The notes below the pieces were generated by a model, which did no database searches, was not told where the DNA came from, and worked only from the letters and a program-made list of their open reading frames with translations. The position numbers and the translations under genes were made by a program. Shown in pieces: positions 1-12,400 of a DNA stretch of 64,000 nt; positions within the stretch are counted from its first letter, which is position 1, and the number at the start of each line of letters is the position of its first letter. Source of the DNA: Quercus robur (taxonomy: Eukaryota; Streptophyta; Magnoliopsida; Fagales; Fagaceae); the NCBI RefSeq assembly GCF_932294415.1, contig NC_065535.1, positions 26,940,782-27,004,781 on the forward strand, written 5' to 3'.

Positions 1-82
1 TGAGGCGATGTCATACGGAAAAAAAAGGAAGAGACTCATAGAATGGCAAAGGCAAATAGAGTTTTCACACATTTTTGTTATA

Positions 83-651
83 GGTGAAAATACTATTTCC
101 GTCCCTACATTTTCACCCCATTCCCACTTTGGTCCCTACTTTTTTTTTTACTGCTTTTAGTCCCCAAAATCAAAAACCATTCCATTTTGATTCCTGTCAT
201 TATCTCACTAACAGAAAATAACCTACAAATTCAATCGGAGTACACTGTGTCAACATTTTAAATATTAAAAAAAGCCACATCATTATTTTTCATTTTCTTT
301 AATTATTTTAAAATAAAAATTTCCTTTCTTCTTCAGAAAATATTTGATTGTTCTTCATGTTCTTCCCAAAAACATGGTTGCCCAGAAAATTAAGAATTCA
401 AGATTTTCTTCTCTTTTCTTACATTTTCTTAAAAACCAAATAGACAAAAACACATACAAAACTATGATCAAACTCAGCAATTCTAACACAATCAACTAAC
501 AAAACCCAAACCACGGTCAAATAAAAAACACCTAACCAAAAATACCAAAACCCATTCCCACAACAAGCACTCAAAACCCACTTAGACACCCATAAATTCT
601 TTTGAAACCAACCCATACCCATGAACACACACAAAACTCTTTGGTTTGATC

Positions 652-688
<37 letters not shown>

Positions 689-1597
689 TGGTGGTGGTGG
701 CTAGCATTTTCACGACGGAGCAAGGAGGCTCCACCATGTTGGTCAAGTCGTTGCCGCTCTTTGATAGTGGTGGTGGTGGCTAGCTCTTCGATTCTGCTCT
801 CTCCGATTTCCTCTATGCCGAGTCCTTCACACACATCTCTTTGTTTTGATCTAGAGGTAGGCAAATTGGGTTGTTTCTGGGTTGAATTTTCTGGTTTGGT
901 TTTGGAATTTTTAGGCTTTGAGATTTGATGATTGATGTGTTTTTTGGTTTGTTTTTCTTGTGGGTATTCTGAATCTTTTGGGTTTACTAGAGATGGTTTT
1001 AATTGCGGGTTGTTGGTGGTTGTGAATAAAGAAAGGTAGTGGCTTGGTGGTCGGTTAGTTCAGGTGATGGGTGGATTTGAGTTTGGATTTGGGTTTTTTG
1101 GGTTTTCTGAAGATGGATTGTTGGGTTTGTGTTTGTATTCTTGTTGATGTTTGAGTTTGTGTTTGTTGTTTTTGTGTTTGGTTGACAAGAAATGGCAAGA
1201 AAATGCTAGAACATCTGGGCACGTGTTTTTATGTTTAAATCTGGATTTGTGTTCTTTAGAGTTATTGTTGAAGATGAACTCAAATCTAAATTCAGTTTTT
1301 TTTTGGATTTTAATTTTGTTTTTTCTTTTTTATTTTGTTATAATTTATAAATTAATTTGCTTTTTTAAAATGGGAGGTTGACGTGGTATTTTTATTATTA
1401 TTTATTAGCCACCTCAGTATTTACTGTGCAAACAATGCACTTTGTTTGCCACGTAGGATATTTCCGTTAAGTGAGTAACGGTAGGGACCAAAATGGAACG
1501 CTTTTTTCATTTAGGGACTAAAAAAGGTAAAATAAAAAAAGTATGGACCAAAATCGGAATAGGGTCAAAATATAAGGACGAAAATAGTATTTCTGCC
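83..1597. mobile_element. Non-autonomous Mutator-like element (MULE), 1515 bp
   Basis: The ends are inverted copies of each other: the left begins GGTGAAAATACTATTTCCG and the reverse complement of the right begins GGCAGAAATACTATTTTCG. Similarity continues for about 130 bp (the repeated 'tttggtcc' blocks). The element is flanked by a perfect 9-bp direct repeat TTTGTTATA (74-82 and 1598-1606), the duplication length expected of Mutator-like transposons. No transposase is visible. The interior holds a (GA)n tract, GGT/GGC triplet runs and a stretch around 780-880 that resembles a gene leader followed by a GT donor. It may therefore be a captured gene end (Pack-MULE), but I cannot name a source. 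Confidence 0.88.
654..685. repeat. (AG)16 microsatellite inside the MULE
   Basis: Uninterrupted AG dinucleotide run followed by GGT triplets. Open frames crossing it give only Ser-Leu and His runs and are not taken as genes. Confidence 0.95.
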
Positions 1598-1606
1598 TTT
1601 GTTATA

Positions 1607-2008
1607 TTGTCCCATTTTGAGGACTCACAAACACTTCAAATGTTACCACAATTTGTTCTACATACAATGTGGTGTTCAAGATGTCTATCATTTCTATATG
1701 ATTTGATTTCTCAGACACTGCGCCTTCTTTCTAATAGGGTTTGAATCTATTTTTAAACATGTTTTGTCTACCCTAAAAAAAATATTGAACATTATGACTT
1801 GAGAATTCCAAGAAGTTTTGTTCAATAGAAATAATCTTGACTCCCCAAATATAATACTTAACCCCTTAAAAAAAAAGCCTAAAATCAAAATTAGAAAAAT
1901 TCTATGGATACAACGAAACCACACAACATTTTCACAACACCCTTGTTTTAATTGTGTTGGTCCCAATCTAATATTTTATTATTTTATTTTGACTTATGAG
2001 GAAGTAAC
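1607..2008. other. Gap between MULE and LINE: no gene
   Basis: AT-rich sequence. The last ~120 bp (acaacattttcacaacaccc onward) continues on the other side of the LINE at 7857, so it is the LINE's target sequence. It looks like an old dispersed repeat. Confidence 0.6.
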
Positions 2009-2250
2009 ATCTAAGCTGTTAATATCATTGGTGTCCTGGATACAACTATACTAAAGAAGAGTTTCTCTGCAACTAAGAAAGTTCCCCATACTCTTCTTAG
2101 GCAGTAGAATAGCCGTACCTTCTATGAAGGCTCTTTGTTTCTCCCCGCACTAACAGTGTTAGTTCGGTGGCTAGTTGGGTTTTCTTCAAGGGAATAGGGA
2201 AAGACTTTTTCTTTCTTTAATTTTTCTACTGCCTAGAACAATTTGAGATA

Positions 2251-3687
2251 ATGGAGGAATTATCACAGAGTTGGATGAAATTATCACTATCGGAGAGAGA
2301 AGGACCAGGATGTCAATTAGAAGAAGAATTCAGCTCGAAAGAACATATCATTGCAGCTAAGTTTCTCACGAAAAGGGCTCTTAACACTGAGGCCATTGCA
2401 AAAACGTTCACTCCACTGTGGGGCTCAAGAAATGGTTTCAAGATTAAAAACTTGGGAGATCATGTGGTACTGTTCATTTTTGAACGTGAAATTGAAGTAG
2501 AGAAGGTCCTCAATGTCGAACCATGGTGTTTTGATAAGCACTTGGTAATAATGCAGAAATACGATAAGAGCATGGCCTTGGAAGAACTAAAATTTGAGAA
2601 GACCCGCTTTTGGGTTCAAGTCCATGGACTTCCCTATAAGTTTATGAATGCTAAGGCGGCTGAGAAAATTTGGGAAGTTGTTCGACAAGTGATTCACTCT
2701 AATGATCCAACTGAAATGGAGGGGAGTAATTTCATGAGGATTCGTGTGGAGATGGACATATCATTACCTCTTTGTCGTGGTAGAGTGGTGTCTATGGAGA
2801 ATGGCAAAAAATCCTGGGTAACTTTTAAATACAAGTGCCTTCCCAATATTTGCTATTGGTGTGGTAGAATGAATCACTCAAATCGTGATTGTGAAATTTG
2901 GCTAGATAGCGAAGGTAGTTTAGCAGAAACACAAAAACAATTTGGGCCATCACTATGTGCTCCACCCTTTTTCCTGTCAAAACGGAATGTGGTGGTTGTC
3001 CCTGGATTTTTCAGTCAAAGACGCACAGCCCCAAATGTGCAGCCTACAGAAGCCAAACCGAAGGAAGGGGGCGAACCCAACGCTGCTCCAAGTGTCAGGG
3101 AGGAGCCCACAGTGGTGCAAATTCTGGAACCTACGGACAAGGAATTAAATGCTCAATTAAGGGGGAAATCTGTGAACATTAATGTCCCTCAATTTTCAGA
3201 AAATGGTGACAGGGGTGTTAAATTTCAAGACCCCATTAATTCCCCACAAATCTCGGTCCAATTAAATTCAGAAATAATAGGGATTAATGATCCCGAAAAT
3301 TTTGATGCTATGAAGACAGTAATCCTAACGGCACAATATGGAGTTAATTCAATTTATGGTCCGAGAAAGTCCACCAATAGCAATCAAGAAGGAGAGGCGA
3401 CTCATACTAACCCTATTTCTAATACTTTTATCCCAAACCCTAAGTCACGTGAGGAGATTGAAATGGTTAGAGTAACCAAAAAAATAGGCACGTGGACACG
3501 GTTGGGCAGAGGTAAGGTCATGCAGCAAACAATTCAGGATGCATTCTCAGGTCCAGGCAAACGAAACTTCTCAACAATTGATGATCATTCCGATTTACCT
3601 TGCAGCAAGAAACAGGTTTTGAAGAATGATGCAAAAATTTCTATTCAAATGGTGGAGGCTGGTGCTCAGCCCCGCCAGGAGCAATGA
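2251..3687 (+). CDS. LINE ORF1 protein (DUF4283-like plus zinc knuckle), 478 aa
   Basis: Intact open frame at the 5' side of the LINE. Residues about 30-180 match the pattern of the plant DUF4283 domain ([37 protein letters not shown]). A zinc knuckle follows at C201-x2-C204-x4-H209-x4-C214 ([14 protein letters not shown]), and the rest is a low-complexity polar tail with basic patches. In the family this is the RNA-binding partner that packages LINE RNA. The stop codon overlaps the ORF2 start (ATGA at 3684-3687), which suggests coupled translation. Although open, it belongs to an element with a dead ORF2 and is not a host gene. Confidence 0.88.
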   Translation: MEELSQSWMKLSLSEREGPGCQLEEEFSSKEHIIAAKFLTKRALNTEAIAKTFTPLWGSRNGFKIKNLGDHVVLFIFEREIEVEKVLNVEPWCFDKHLVIMQKYDKSMALEELKFEKTRFWVQVHGLPYKFMNAKAAEKIWEVVRQVIHSNDPTEMEGSNFMRIRVEMDISLPLCRGRVVSMENGKKSWVTFKYKCLPNICYWCGRMNHSNRDCEIWLDSEGSLAETQKQFGPSLCAPPFFLSKRNVVVVPGFFSQRRTAPNVQPTEAKPKEGGEPNAAPSVREEPTVVQILEPTDKELNAQLRGKSVNINVPQFSENGDRGVKFQDPINSPQISVQLNSEIIGINDPENFDAMKTVILTAQYGVNSIYGPRKSTNSNQEGEATHTNPISNTFIPNPKSREEIEMVRVTKKIGTWTRLGRGKVMQQTIQDAFSGPGKRNFSTIDDHSDLPCSKKQVLKNDAKISIQMVEAGAQPRQEQ

Positions 3688-6600
3688 GTTGCCTAGTGTG
3701 GAACTGTCGTAGGCTTGGGAACCTACGTACAGAGAAGGAGCTTGGAGTTTTAGTCCGGGCAAAAGATCCCTCTATCATGTTTTTAGCCGAGACATGGTCA
3801 GATGAAGCAAGGCTAAAAGAAATTAAACGGAAATTGGAGTTTGATCAGGTGTTTGTGGTGCCTCAGAAAATAGGGGAGGAGGTCTGGCATTGTTTTGGAA
3901 AAATACTATTGATGTTACAGTGGAGACTTTCTCCAAAAACCATATCGATTCAATTATTAACAAAGGAAAGGATGGTGCATGGAGATTTACAGGTTTTTAT
4001 GGGGAACCAGTAACACATTTGAGGCATGAAGCTTGGGCGAAGTTAAGACTTTTAAATTCCCGTTTTAACCTCCCTTGGCTTTGTGTAGGAGATTTTAACG
4101 AGATTTTAAGGAGCAATGAAAAACATGGAGGAAGCATGAGATCACAACCCTAAATGCAGCTTTTCCGAGATGTTGTTGACGAATGTGGGTTTCTTGATCT
4201 TGGTTTTGTAGGACCTCAATTTACATGGAGCAAGCATTATGCAGCGGGACATTCAGTGTGGGAAAGACTTGATCGGGGATTAGCCAATTATGAATGGCTC
4301 ACAAAATTTGTAGGGGCACGAGTTTATCATCTTCACTCGGATTCATCTGATCACTGTCCACTCCTGATCACTCTCACAGATTTGAAGGTGGCTTGTAAGA
4401 AGAAAATTTTCAGATTTGAGGAGATGTGGCTGTTCGACAAGGGTTGCTCTGACACAGTTGAAGCCGTATGGCTAACTAATGAATTCGATCATTCCAACAA
4501 TCAGATTCTTGGGAAAATTGAGAAGTGTGGTGTCGAACTCACAAAGTGGAGCCGTGAGAAGTTTGGTAATGTGAGGAATGAGTTGGAAAAAAAGAGAAGA
4601 CAACTAGCTGAGGCTGAAAAAGTTGCAATGGAGTTGGGGCTGAACACTCGGGTGAGGGAATTGAAGAGTGAAATTGAAATTCTCTTGGATAGAGAGAACT
4701 GAATGTGGCTGCAACACTCCAAAACTCAGTGGGCAGTACAAGGAGACCATAACACACGGTTTTTTCACAGTAAAGCAACCAGCAGGTATCGGAAAAATTT
4801 TATTCATAAGATTAGGAATCCGAATGGGCAATGGAGTGCAAATAATGAGGAAGTGGCAGATATCATCATCCAATACTACAAAGAACTCTTCACTTCTGCC
4901 AATCCCACGTTTCCTGAAGAAGTTTTGCTGACCATTGAAACTCGGGTTAGTGCACAAATGAATGAGAAGCTATTAGCTGATTTCAAGGCTTGGGAAGTAC
5001 ATGAAGCAGTAAAACAGATGGCCCCTCTCAAGGCACCGAGTCCAGATGGAATGCCCCCAATCTTTTTCCAACACTTTTGGCCATTGATTGGTGATGAGGT
5101 AACAGCTACTATCTTACAATTCCTTAATACAGCCATGTTCCCTTGTCATTTGAATCATACTTTCATCTCCCTAATCTCCAAAGTAAAAAACCCTGAATTA
5201 GTTTCTGAATTTAGACCTATAAGCCTTTGTAACGTACTGTATAAGATTTTTTCTAAAGTATTGGCTAATAGGTTGAAGAAAGTTTTACCCAATCTCATAA
5301 CAGAATATCAAAGTGCCTTTACAAAGAGTCGCCTTATCTTTGATAATGTTTTGGTTGCTTTTGAGAGTCTACATAGCATGCAGAATCACAAATCCAAAAA
5401 GGATGGATATATGACAGTTAAGTTAGATATGAGTAAGGTGTATGACAGAGTGGAATGGTCTTTCTTGGAAGCAGTTATGAGGCGAATGGGGTTTACAGAA
5501 AGGTGGGTCCAGTTGATGATGGTGGGTGTAAAAACAGTATCCTATTCTGTATTGGTGAATGGTGAGCCCAAAGGCATGATCAAGCCAACCCGAGGAATTA
5601 GGCAAGGAGATCCCCTCTCTCCTTTCCTATTCTTGTTATGCATTGAGGGTTTGCATGGTCTCTTTTCACAAGCAGCCGGCCAAGGAGAAATACATGGCTA
5701 CTCACTTTGCAAAAATGACCCCAAACTAACCCATCTTTTCTTTGCAGATGATAGTTTGTTATTTTGCAGATCTACTCCTCAGGAATGTGACAAAGTTTTG
5801 GAACTTTTGGATACCTATAGCAAATACTCGGGGTAGCACATAAACAAAAGCAAAATCACCATTTTCTTTAGCAAATCCACCACTCCGGAGAGAAAGCAAT
5901 ACATCAAAAATGCCCTAGGAGTTTCGGAAATTAGAAGCTATGAAAAGTATTTGGGCTTGCCCTCTTTGATAGGGAGAATGAAGAAAGCAAGTTTTGAATA
6001 TATCAAGGAGAGAGTTTGAAAAAAACTCCAAGGGTGGGGGGGAAAATTGCTATCTCAAGCCGGGAGGGAAGTGCTCATTAAAGCCGTTGTTCAAGCCATT
6101 CCCACCTACATTATGTCTTGCTTCAAACTTCCGGTGGGATTATGTAATGAAATTGAGGGCCTTATTAGAAAATTTTGGTGGGGACAAAGAGGAGATAGAC
6201 ATAAGATCCATTGGGTAAAGTGGAGCACTATGTGCAAACCGAAAAAGGAGGGGGGTATGGGCTTCAAAGACTTGGCCTTGTTCAACGATGCTCTTCTAGC
6301 TAAACAGGCTTGGCGGCTCCTTCACAATGAAAACTTACTCTTCTATCGGGTTTTCAAAGCTAAGTTCTTCCCAAATTGCTCTATCTTGGAGGCCTCGGAT
6401 TCAGCCAAAGGGTCATATGCTTGGCTCAACATATTGAAGGGAAGGGAAGTTTTGAAAAAAGGAGGGAGATGGAGAGTGGGTAATGGCAAGGACATCAGCA
6501 TTTGGAGTGATGCTTGGCTGCCTTCTACCTCTACACCAAGGGTGAGTAATCCGATGGGGATTGACTTTCCAAAAGTGAGGGTTAATTCCTTGATCAATGC

Positions 6601-7779
6601 CCAAACGCGAAACTGGGATGTGGACTTGCTGCATGGTTTGTTCAAGCCAGAAGAGGTTCAACTGATTCGGGGCATCTCACTTGGTGATGTTTCAGCTAGA
6701 GATAGAATGATATGGCCTCATACACAATCTGGAACCTACACGGTTAAATCAGGATATAATCTATTTTCAAAGGAGAAGGAGAATTTGGACCCTCTTAATA
6801 CTAATCCTGCCCACCACAGAAACTATGGAAGATCATTTTGAGTCTCTCAGTACCACCAAAAGTCCGAAACTTTTTGTGGAGGGCTGCAAAAAATGCCATC
6901 CCTGTTAAAACCAATTTGGTCAAACGGCTTGTGCTTTAGGAAGAAATCTGTGATCACTGCAAGGCACATTCAGAGGACGTGATTCATGCATTGTGGCTGT
7001 GCCCCTGTTTGAACGAAGTCTGGGAAACTGATACGGGTTGGAACTTCAGGAACACAGCCCGTTGGGATGATTTCCAAAAACTCATACTGCATGTTGATGA
7101 GGCCGGGCTTGACTTGGATTTGTTCGCCACGATCATTTGGTTGTTGTGGCATCGAAGAAACCAAATCAGAGTTAATAACTTAGCAACTTTACTCGGTCAG
7201 ATAGTTGCCAGTGCTCGACAGCAGTTGCAAGATTATAACCGAGTGCAACCAACGAAGCCAGCGACTGAGGCGGCAATTCTCCACACAGCAGTGACCTGGT
7301 CTCCCCCATGAACTCCATTCCTGAAGATTAACTACGACAGGGTAGTGTTCCGGGACTCAAACAGAGCAGGTTTAGGAGCTGTGGTCCGTGACAACATGGG
7401 AGGGGTGCTTGCCTCACTAGCAGAGAACATTCCTCTTCCTCAGACAGTGGCAGACGTGGAGGCAGCAGCTGTAAGAAGAGCCATCATGCTTGCAAGGGAT
7501 CTCAACCTTAGCTCGATAATTTTAGAGGGAGATTCGGAGATCATCACCAGAGCAATTCAAGCGGAGGAGCAGTCCCTAGCCTTCCATGGTAACCTCATTG
7601 AGGAGATAAAATCGCACGCAGAATCTTTTCTCAGTTTTAGAATTTCTCATGTTAAAAGAAATAAGAATTCTGTAGCACATAGCCTTGCTAGACATGCTAG
7701 ACATGTTACCGGTTTAGTAGTTTGGATGGAGGAGGTTTCATCCCACATTTTACCTGTACTCTTAGCCGACGCTGGCTAA
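3684..7779 (+). pseudogene. LINE ORF2 remnant: endonuclease, reverse transcriptase, zf-RVT, RNase H
   Basis: Starts [13 protein letters not shown], typical of plant LINE apurinic endonucleases; the endonuclease ends near SDHCPLL (about 4350). Reverse transcriptase motifs follow: KLDMSKVYDRVEW (about 5415-5455), RQGDPLSPFLFLL (about 5600) and the catalytic FADD box at 5741-5752. A C-terminal zf-RVT region (ICDHC..., about 6945-7000) and an RNase H domain (7345-7779, with the acidic EGDSE and RNKNSVAHSLAR signatures) complete it. Damage: a frameshift near 3880, stops at 4151 (TAA), 4700 (TGA), 5834 (TAG), 6017 (TGA), 6937 (TAG) and 7309 (TGA), and another frameshift near 6820. Several stops fit single-base changes of Gln or Trp codons. 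The protein cannot be made as one piece. Confidence 0.93.
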
Positions 7780-7856
7780 CCTTACATATTAATAATAGTC
7801 GTTCCAGTTTGATTCTCAAAAAATAAAAAAATAAAAAAAATAAAATCTAAGCTGTT

Positions 7857-8710
7857 GTGACAATTTATTATGTCCCTAGCTTAACTCTAAAAGTTAGCCC
7901 AAGGAACAACAAAAATAGCCCAAACAACAACAAATGAATAAAATATTCAACAAAAGGCCCATTCAAAAACAAAAAATAAAACCCCTAATTATTCACATCC
8001 ATAACTCGTACAACCAATTTCATAAAAATAGTCCATAATTTCTTTTTCTAAAAAACAACACTAAGAGAAAGAGTTCTCCTTAACTCCTTAGTTTTGCAGT
8101 CGCAACAACTCGTCTCGTAGTCGCAATAGATTTCATCTCTCTCTCTCTCTCTCATCATTTCAAATACTCTTTTACTTTATTACACTCATCTCAACATTTT
8201 CAGTCCTTACTTTATCTCTCATCAATTAGATTTTGCATTTTCAATTTGTTAGTATAAGAAATTATAAAATTTCATCTATTTGCGTGTTTTTATTTTATAT
8301 ATTTTTTATGCTGATAAATTCAAGTCTTATTTTTATTAAATTTTGTATAATTTAAGTTTCTTAACAACTATCCTAATATAATTTCTTAAAATCGTCGTTG
8401 CGGCCTGGAAATTTTCGAACTTGCCAATGGCAGATTGGTTGAAATTCATCGCCCTGCCTAATCCGACCAGCATACAGTAACAATCAAATTATTATTAAAA
8501 AAAAAGAAAAAATAAAAAGAAATTGTACTCTGACCCAACGTGTGGAAAGCTATTTTTGGGATTTTGCAAACCCAGCATATAAGTTAGGCAGGCTCCACTC
8601 AAGTGCTGCAAGGGTTTGAGGGCTAAACCAAAGTCACAAACTGAGCCCAATTTATTAGAATTTTTTTTAAAAATAACAATAAATATTAAACAATTTAGTT
8701 AATTGTCATA
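7857..8710. other. AT-rich intergenic DNA, no gene seen
   Basis: Continues the LINE target sequence. It contains a short CT run near 8139-8151 and a GC-richer patch at 8390-8480 without a coding pattern. Confidence 0.6.
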
Positions 8711-9128
8711 TTTCAAAACAATTTTGAAAAATAACATCTCGAGTATCTAAAACTCGAGTTCCAGATGGAACTCGAGTTTTTAAGTCTCGATTTGGAGAAA
8801 AAAAATTGCGCTGAAAATCGAGTTTTAGAGACTCGATTTTTATAAATTGCAAAAAACGCCGCTATAGGTCTATAAAACGTCAATATAGGGCTTAAAAACG
8901 CCACTATAGGACTCCTTAAACCTGTACTTATAAAAAAAAATTTTGCAGGAAAACGTCGCTATAGGGTTTTAAAACGTCACTGTAAGTCTTAAAAACGCCA
9001 CTATAGGTTAAATTTTTTTTGCATGAAACTCGAGTTTTAAAGACTCGAGATCTAAAGCAGACTCGAGTTCTAATATGGATCTCGAGTTTCAAAAACTCGA
9101 GATGTTAGTTTTCTAAATTGTTTGAAAA
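8711..9128. repeat. Fold-back repeat with eight CTCGAG sites and CGCCACTATAGG-like units
   Basis: About 420 bp. The ends are inverted: left TTTCAAAACAATTTTGAAAA...ACATCTCGAG, right CTCGAGATGTTAG...AATTGTTTGAAA. CTCGAG occurs eight times, clustered in both arms, and the middle holds about six copies of a unit like AAAACGCCACTATAGG (8848-9008). No reading frame is convincing. It is likely a MITE or fold-back element lying just upstream of the CDKAL1 gene, so it could affect that promoter. I could not find a clean target duplication. Confidence 0.7.
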
Positions 9129-9189
9129 CGTGCCTAACTAACTAATTTGAATGGTTGAAGGAAGCTGATTTGCACAATACCTCCAATTT

Positions 9190-9273
9190 ATTATATAATA
9201 AATATAAACGTAAGCCTAACAATTAACACAGTAAAGGAAAGAAGCATAGCTGGGGTACGAGGGAAAGTAAAAA
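9190..9273 (+). promoter_or_regulatory. Possible core promoter and 5' leader of CDKAL1 gene
   Basis: A TATA-like stretch (ttatataataaatataaa, about 9190-9207) lies roughly 65-85 bp before the start codon, followed by a purine-rich leader. Placement is by position only; the transcription start is not known. Confidence 0.35.
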
Positions 9274-9420
9274 ATGGAAGACATAGAGGATCTGGTCGTC
9301 GGAGCCGGTGGTGCTCCTCCTGGTTTTCGATTGCCATTGTCTTCTGTTGGACTCAAGCCCAAGAAGAAAAACAACAACCCCACCAAACCTGATGCTAAAC
9401 TCTCTCAAATCCCTGGCATT

Positions 9421-9458
<38 letters not shown>

Positions 9459-12400
9459 TATCTTTCCTGTTTTGTTTTCTTAAAATGTTTTTATTTTTTT
9501 GCAGACAATATATATCAAGACTTTTGGGTGCTCACACAACCAGGTTTTTTTTTGGACCCACTTGCTTAGTTTCATAATTAGGGCCTTTTTAATTGCAGGA
9601 GAGATTGCTGTTGAATTATAGTAATTAGGGCCTTATTGTTTTTGTGAGCCAACTGGATGGAAAAGATATTGGAGGAAAGCAGGTGGTGTTAAGCCCATGG
9701 CAGTTTGATTATCAGAAATGAAATATTTTCACATTTTGAAAAATTCTAAAGCTAATTGTAGATGAAGTATCAGAAAATGTCATTACTATTATGAACTTTT
9801 TTTGGGCACATGGTGGAACTAAGTAAGATTATCAGGTGACCAGGAGAATTAGTTACTTATTTATTTATTTTATAATTCAATGGTTGGGGGGTTTGGGGGA
9901 TTTGAACCTGGATGTTTCTATTGGAAACACCAGGAGGTGCCAACCAATTGAGTTACAAGGCTCTTTGGCGACAAGGAGAATTAGTTGAGAACACACTTTC
10001 GGTGGGTATGTGGAAGTTTTTTAAAGCAGTTTTGGTCTTCAACATTGGCTAATCTTTGAGTGAATGATTTCTGCGATACATTCCTTGGGGGATAATAGGA
10101 TGTGGTTGAAGGAGTTTGATGGCCATGTATATGGAAAATGTAAGGAAACTGCTGCTGGCTGCATTCATTTCGTGGATCTGTGAAGGAGGGAAAGAGGTAT
10201 AGATATTAAAGATTAGAGAAACATTTGTTTCTTTGTTAGGAGTACGTGCAAGGAAATATTCTAGGCGATAATGGTTTGAAATCTATGTAGTCTCAAATCA
10301 AACTATAGTTTTTTTATTTTAATGATGTGGAACCTCACCAAGGTAGGGCCTTTTGAATAAAAGGTTTATCTATTATTGTTATTTTTAAAGATATTATATA
10401 GACAAATGTTAGGTTTTGCAAATGAATGCATTCATGTTATTTTTTATTTTTGTTTTTAAAGTAGAGAAAGTGTTTATTTAAATGCACAAAAAGGGTAACT
10501 TCATGTATAAATTAGCTCCAGTGGTTAATTATCTCCCTTTTTTCCTACCAGCCTTGTAGTACTGGTATCTCTCTCTCTCTCTATATATATATATGCACCA
10601 AGGTTAGTGATTTCTTAATGAGATCAAAGCTGGTATCACCTCCATTTACTTCATTCATCAACAAGTATTTGTGCAGACTTTTTTTATTTATTTATTTATT
10701 TTTATTTTAAATCTTGTTAATTGTTTTCTTTACATTATTTTTGCTGTCTCAGAGTGACAGTGAGTATATGGCTGGTCAACTTTCTGCATTTGGTTATTCA
10801 TTAAGCGACAGTCCTGAGGAAGCAGACCTGTGGCTGATTAATACGTGAGCATCATTTCTTTTCCCCTCATATTTAACTTTTTTTTTTTTTTTTTTTGGTC
10901 TTACAATTCTTCTGAGGACATCTATAAGTTTCATATTTTGTAGCAAACCTTAAGTTCTTTAAAGAGTGGTTGAATGCTGCTGGAATCATAAAGAATCATC
11001 AAGGTCATGTGTCTTAGTTGTCAAATGGTTAATATTTTTTATTAGGAAAATTTAGTACAGAACCACCCAAAGGATTTTTAAATTTGGTTAATGTTATCTC
11101 ATCAAATATCTCTTTACTGGTATTTTGCTTTGCAATTTAGAAAAGGGATGGTGCTGAGCAAAGCAAAAACCCTAAATCAAATAAGAAAGGACAGGGCAGA
11201 TTTTTTCCTCCAAAATAGTCACTATGTCTTTTGGAGGATAGTTCCTCCAATGCACTATGTGTCACCTTAAAAAACTATCTACGTGTACTTTTAGTCACAT
11301 GACCTACTTAATAGTCATGTGATTTATTTAAATGATTTAATAAATCATATGATTTAATACATGTGGATGATCTTAGAATTGACAATTGACAATCATGTGA
11401 AAGAGTTCTACGCTAATTTGATGAATTTCAAGAAAACTTCAATCAAGAAAACTGTGATGATAAGGTTGGAACTTCAAAAGGGTTGAGTCAGCATTTATAC
11501 ATGCATAGTCAACATAGATATCCATATGTGCAAATATATAGGTACATATATTGCAATTTGTACTTGAATGTCTTTCAAAAAAATATGAAAGAAATACTAA
11601 TTATGGGCATTATTTGGGAGAAATTGAAAAAAAAAAAAAAAAAAAAAAAAAGGCTTCCAATAAGTAGGAATATTTGTTTGAACTGATTGATTCCTGAGAT
11701 TCTAACATTTATTGTCAAATTTGCTTGGAACCACCACCAATGAGCTTTGCCTCAAATGGCATCATCACCTCCCCTTATAAGAGTAAGGTGGACGGTAAGA
11801 TTATTGGCTCATTGCCCATATATATATATATATATATATATAACCTACCAATAAATAAAAAAATTAAACTTTGCCTGTAACCACCAAACTTTTGATATAT
11901 ATTAACTGATGCAGATGCACAGTTAAATCCCCAAGTCAGTCTGCCATGGACACTCTAATAGCAAAATGCAAAAATGCAAAAAAGCCCCTAGTGGTGGCTG
12001 GATGTGTGCCACAAGGAAGTCGAGACTTGAAAGAGCTTGAAGGGGTCAGTATAGTTGGAGTCCAGCAAATTGACCGTGTGGTTGAAGTTGTGGAAGAGAC
12101 CCTGAAAGGTCATGAGGTGCGGCTTTTGAACCGCAAGACATTGCCTGCTCTTGACCTTCCAAAGGTGCGAATTGTAGATTTCTATTGCTGTATATCACAT
12201 TATTGTGTTCAAGGTTTTTTTTTATTGTTTTAATCCATTTCTATCAAATTGTTGGCTTTTCTTTGGTTTCATTGTTTTTCTAAAAGGCTGGCTTTGCATC
12301 TGTTACAATTCCCTTGAATTGGCTTATTAGAGAGTAGCCTTTAACTTAATTTTTCTAACAGGTGAGAAAGAACAAGTTTGTCGAGATTCTTCCAATTAAT

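Larger units (their letters stand above)
2021..7844 (+). mobile_element. Near-full-length L1-type LINE with RNase H domain, decayed
   Basis: A 5.8 kb non-LTR retrotransposon with a 5' leader, ORF1, ORF2 and an A-rich tail (aaaaaataaaaaaataaaa, 7818-7844). It is bounded by a perfect 12-bp target duplication ATCTAAGCTGTT (2009-2020 and 7845-7856), so the 5' end is likely complete. The 3' end before the tail reads TTTGATTCTC. ORF1 is open. ORF2 carries endonuclease, reverse transcriptase, zf-RVT and RNase H regions in the order known for plant L1 elements, but is broken by six stops and two frameshifts, so the copy is immobile. It sits upstream of the CDKAL1 gene in the same orientation, about 1.4 kb from that start codon. 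Confidence 0.95.

Noticed and set aside
419-864. Two overlapping minus-strand frames
   Set aside because: Inside the MULE over the GA microsatellite; no recognisable protein.
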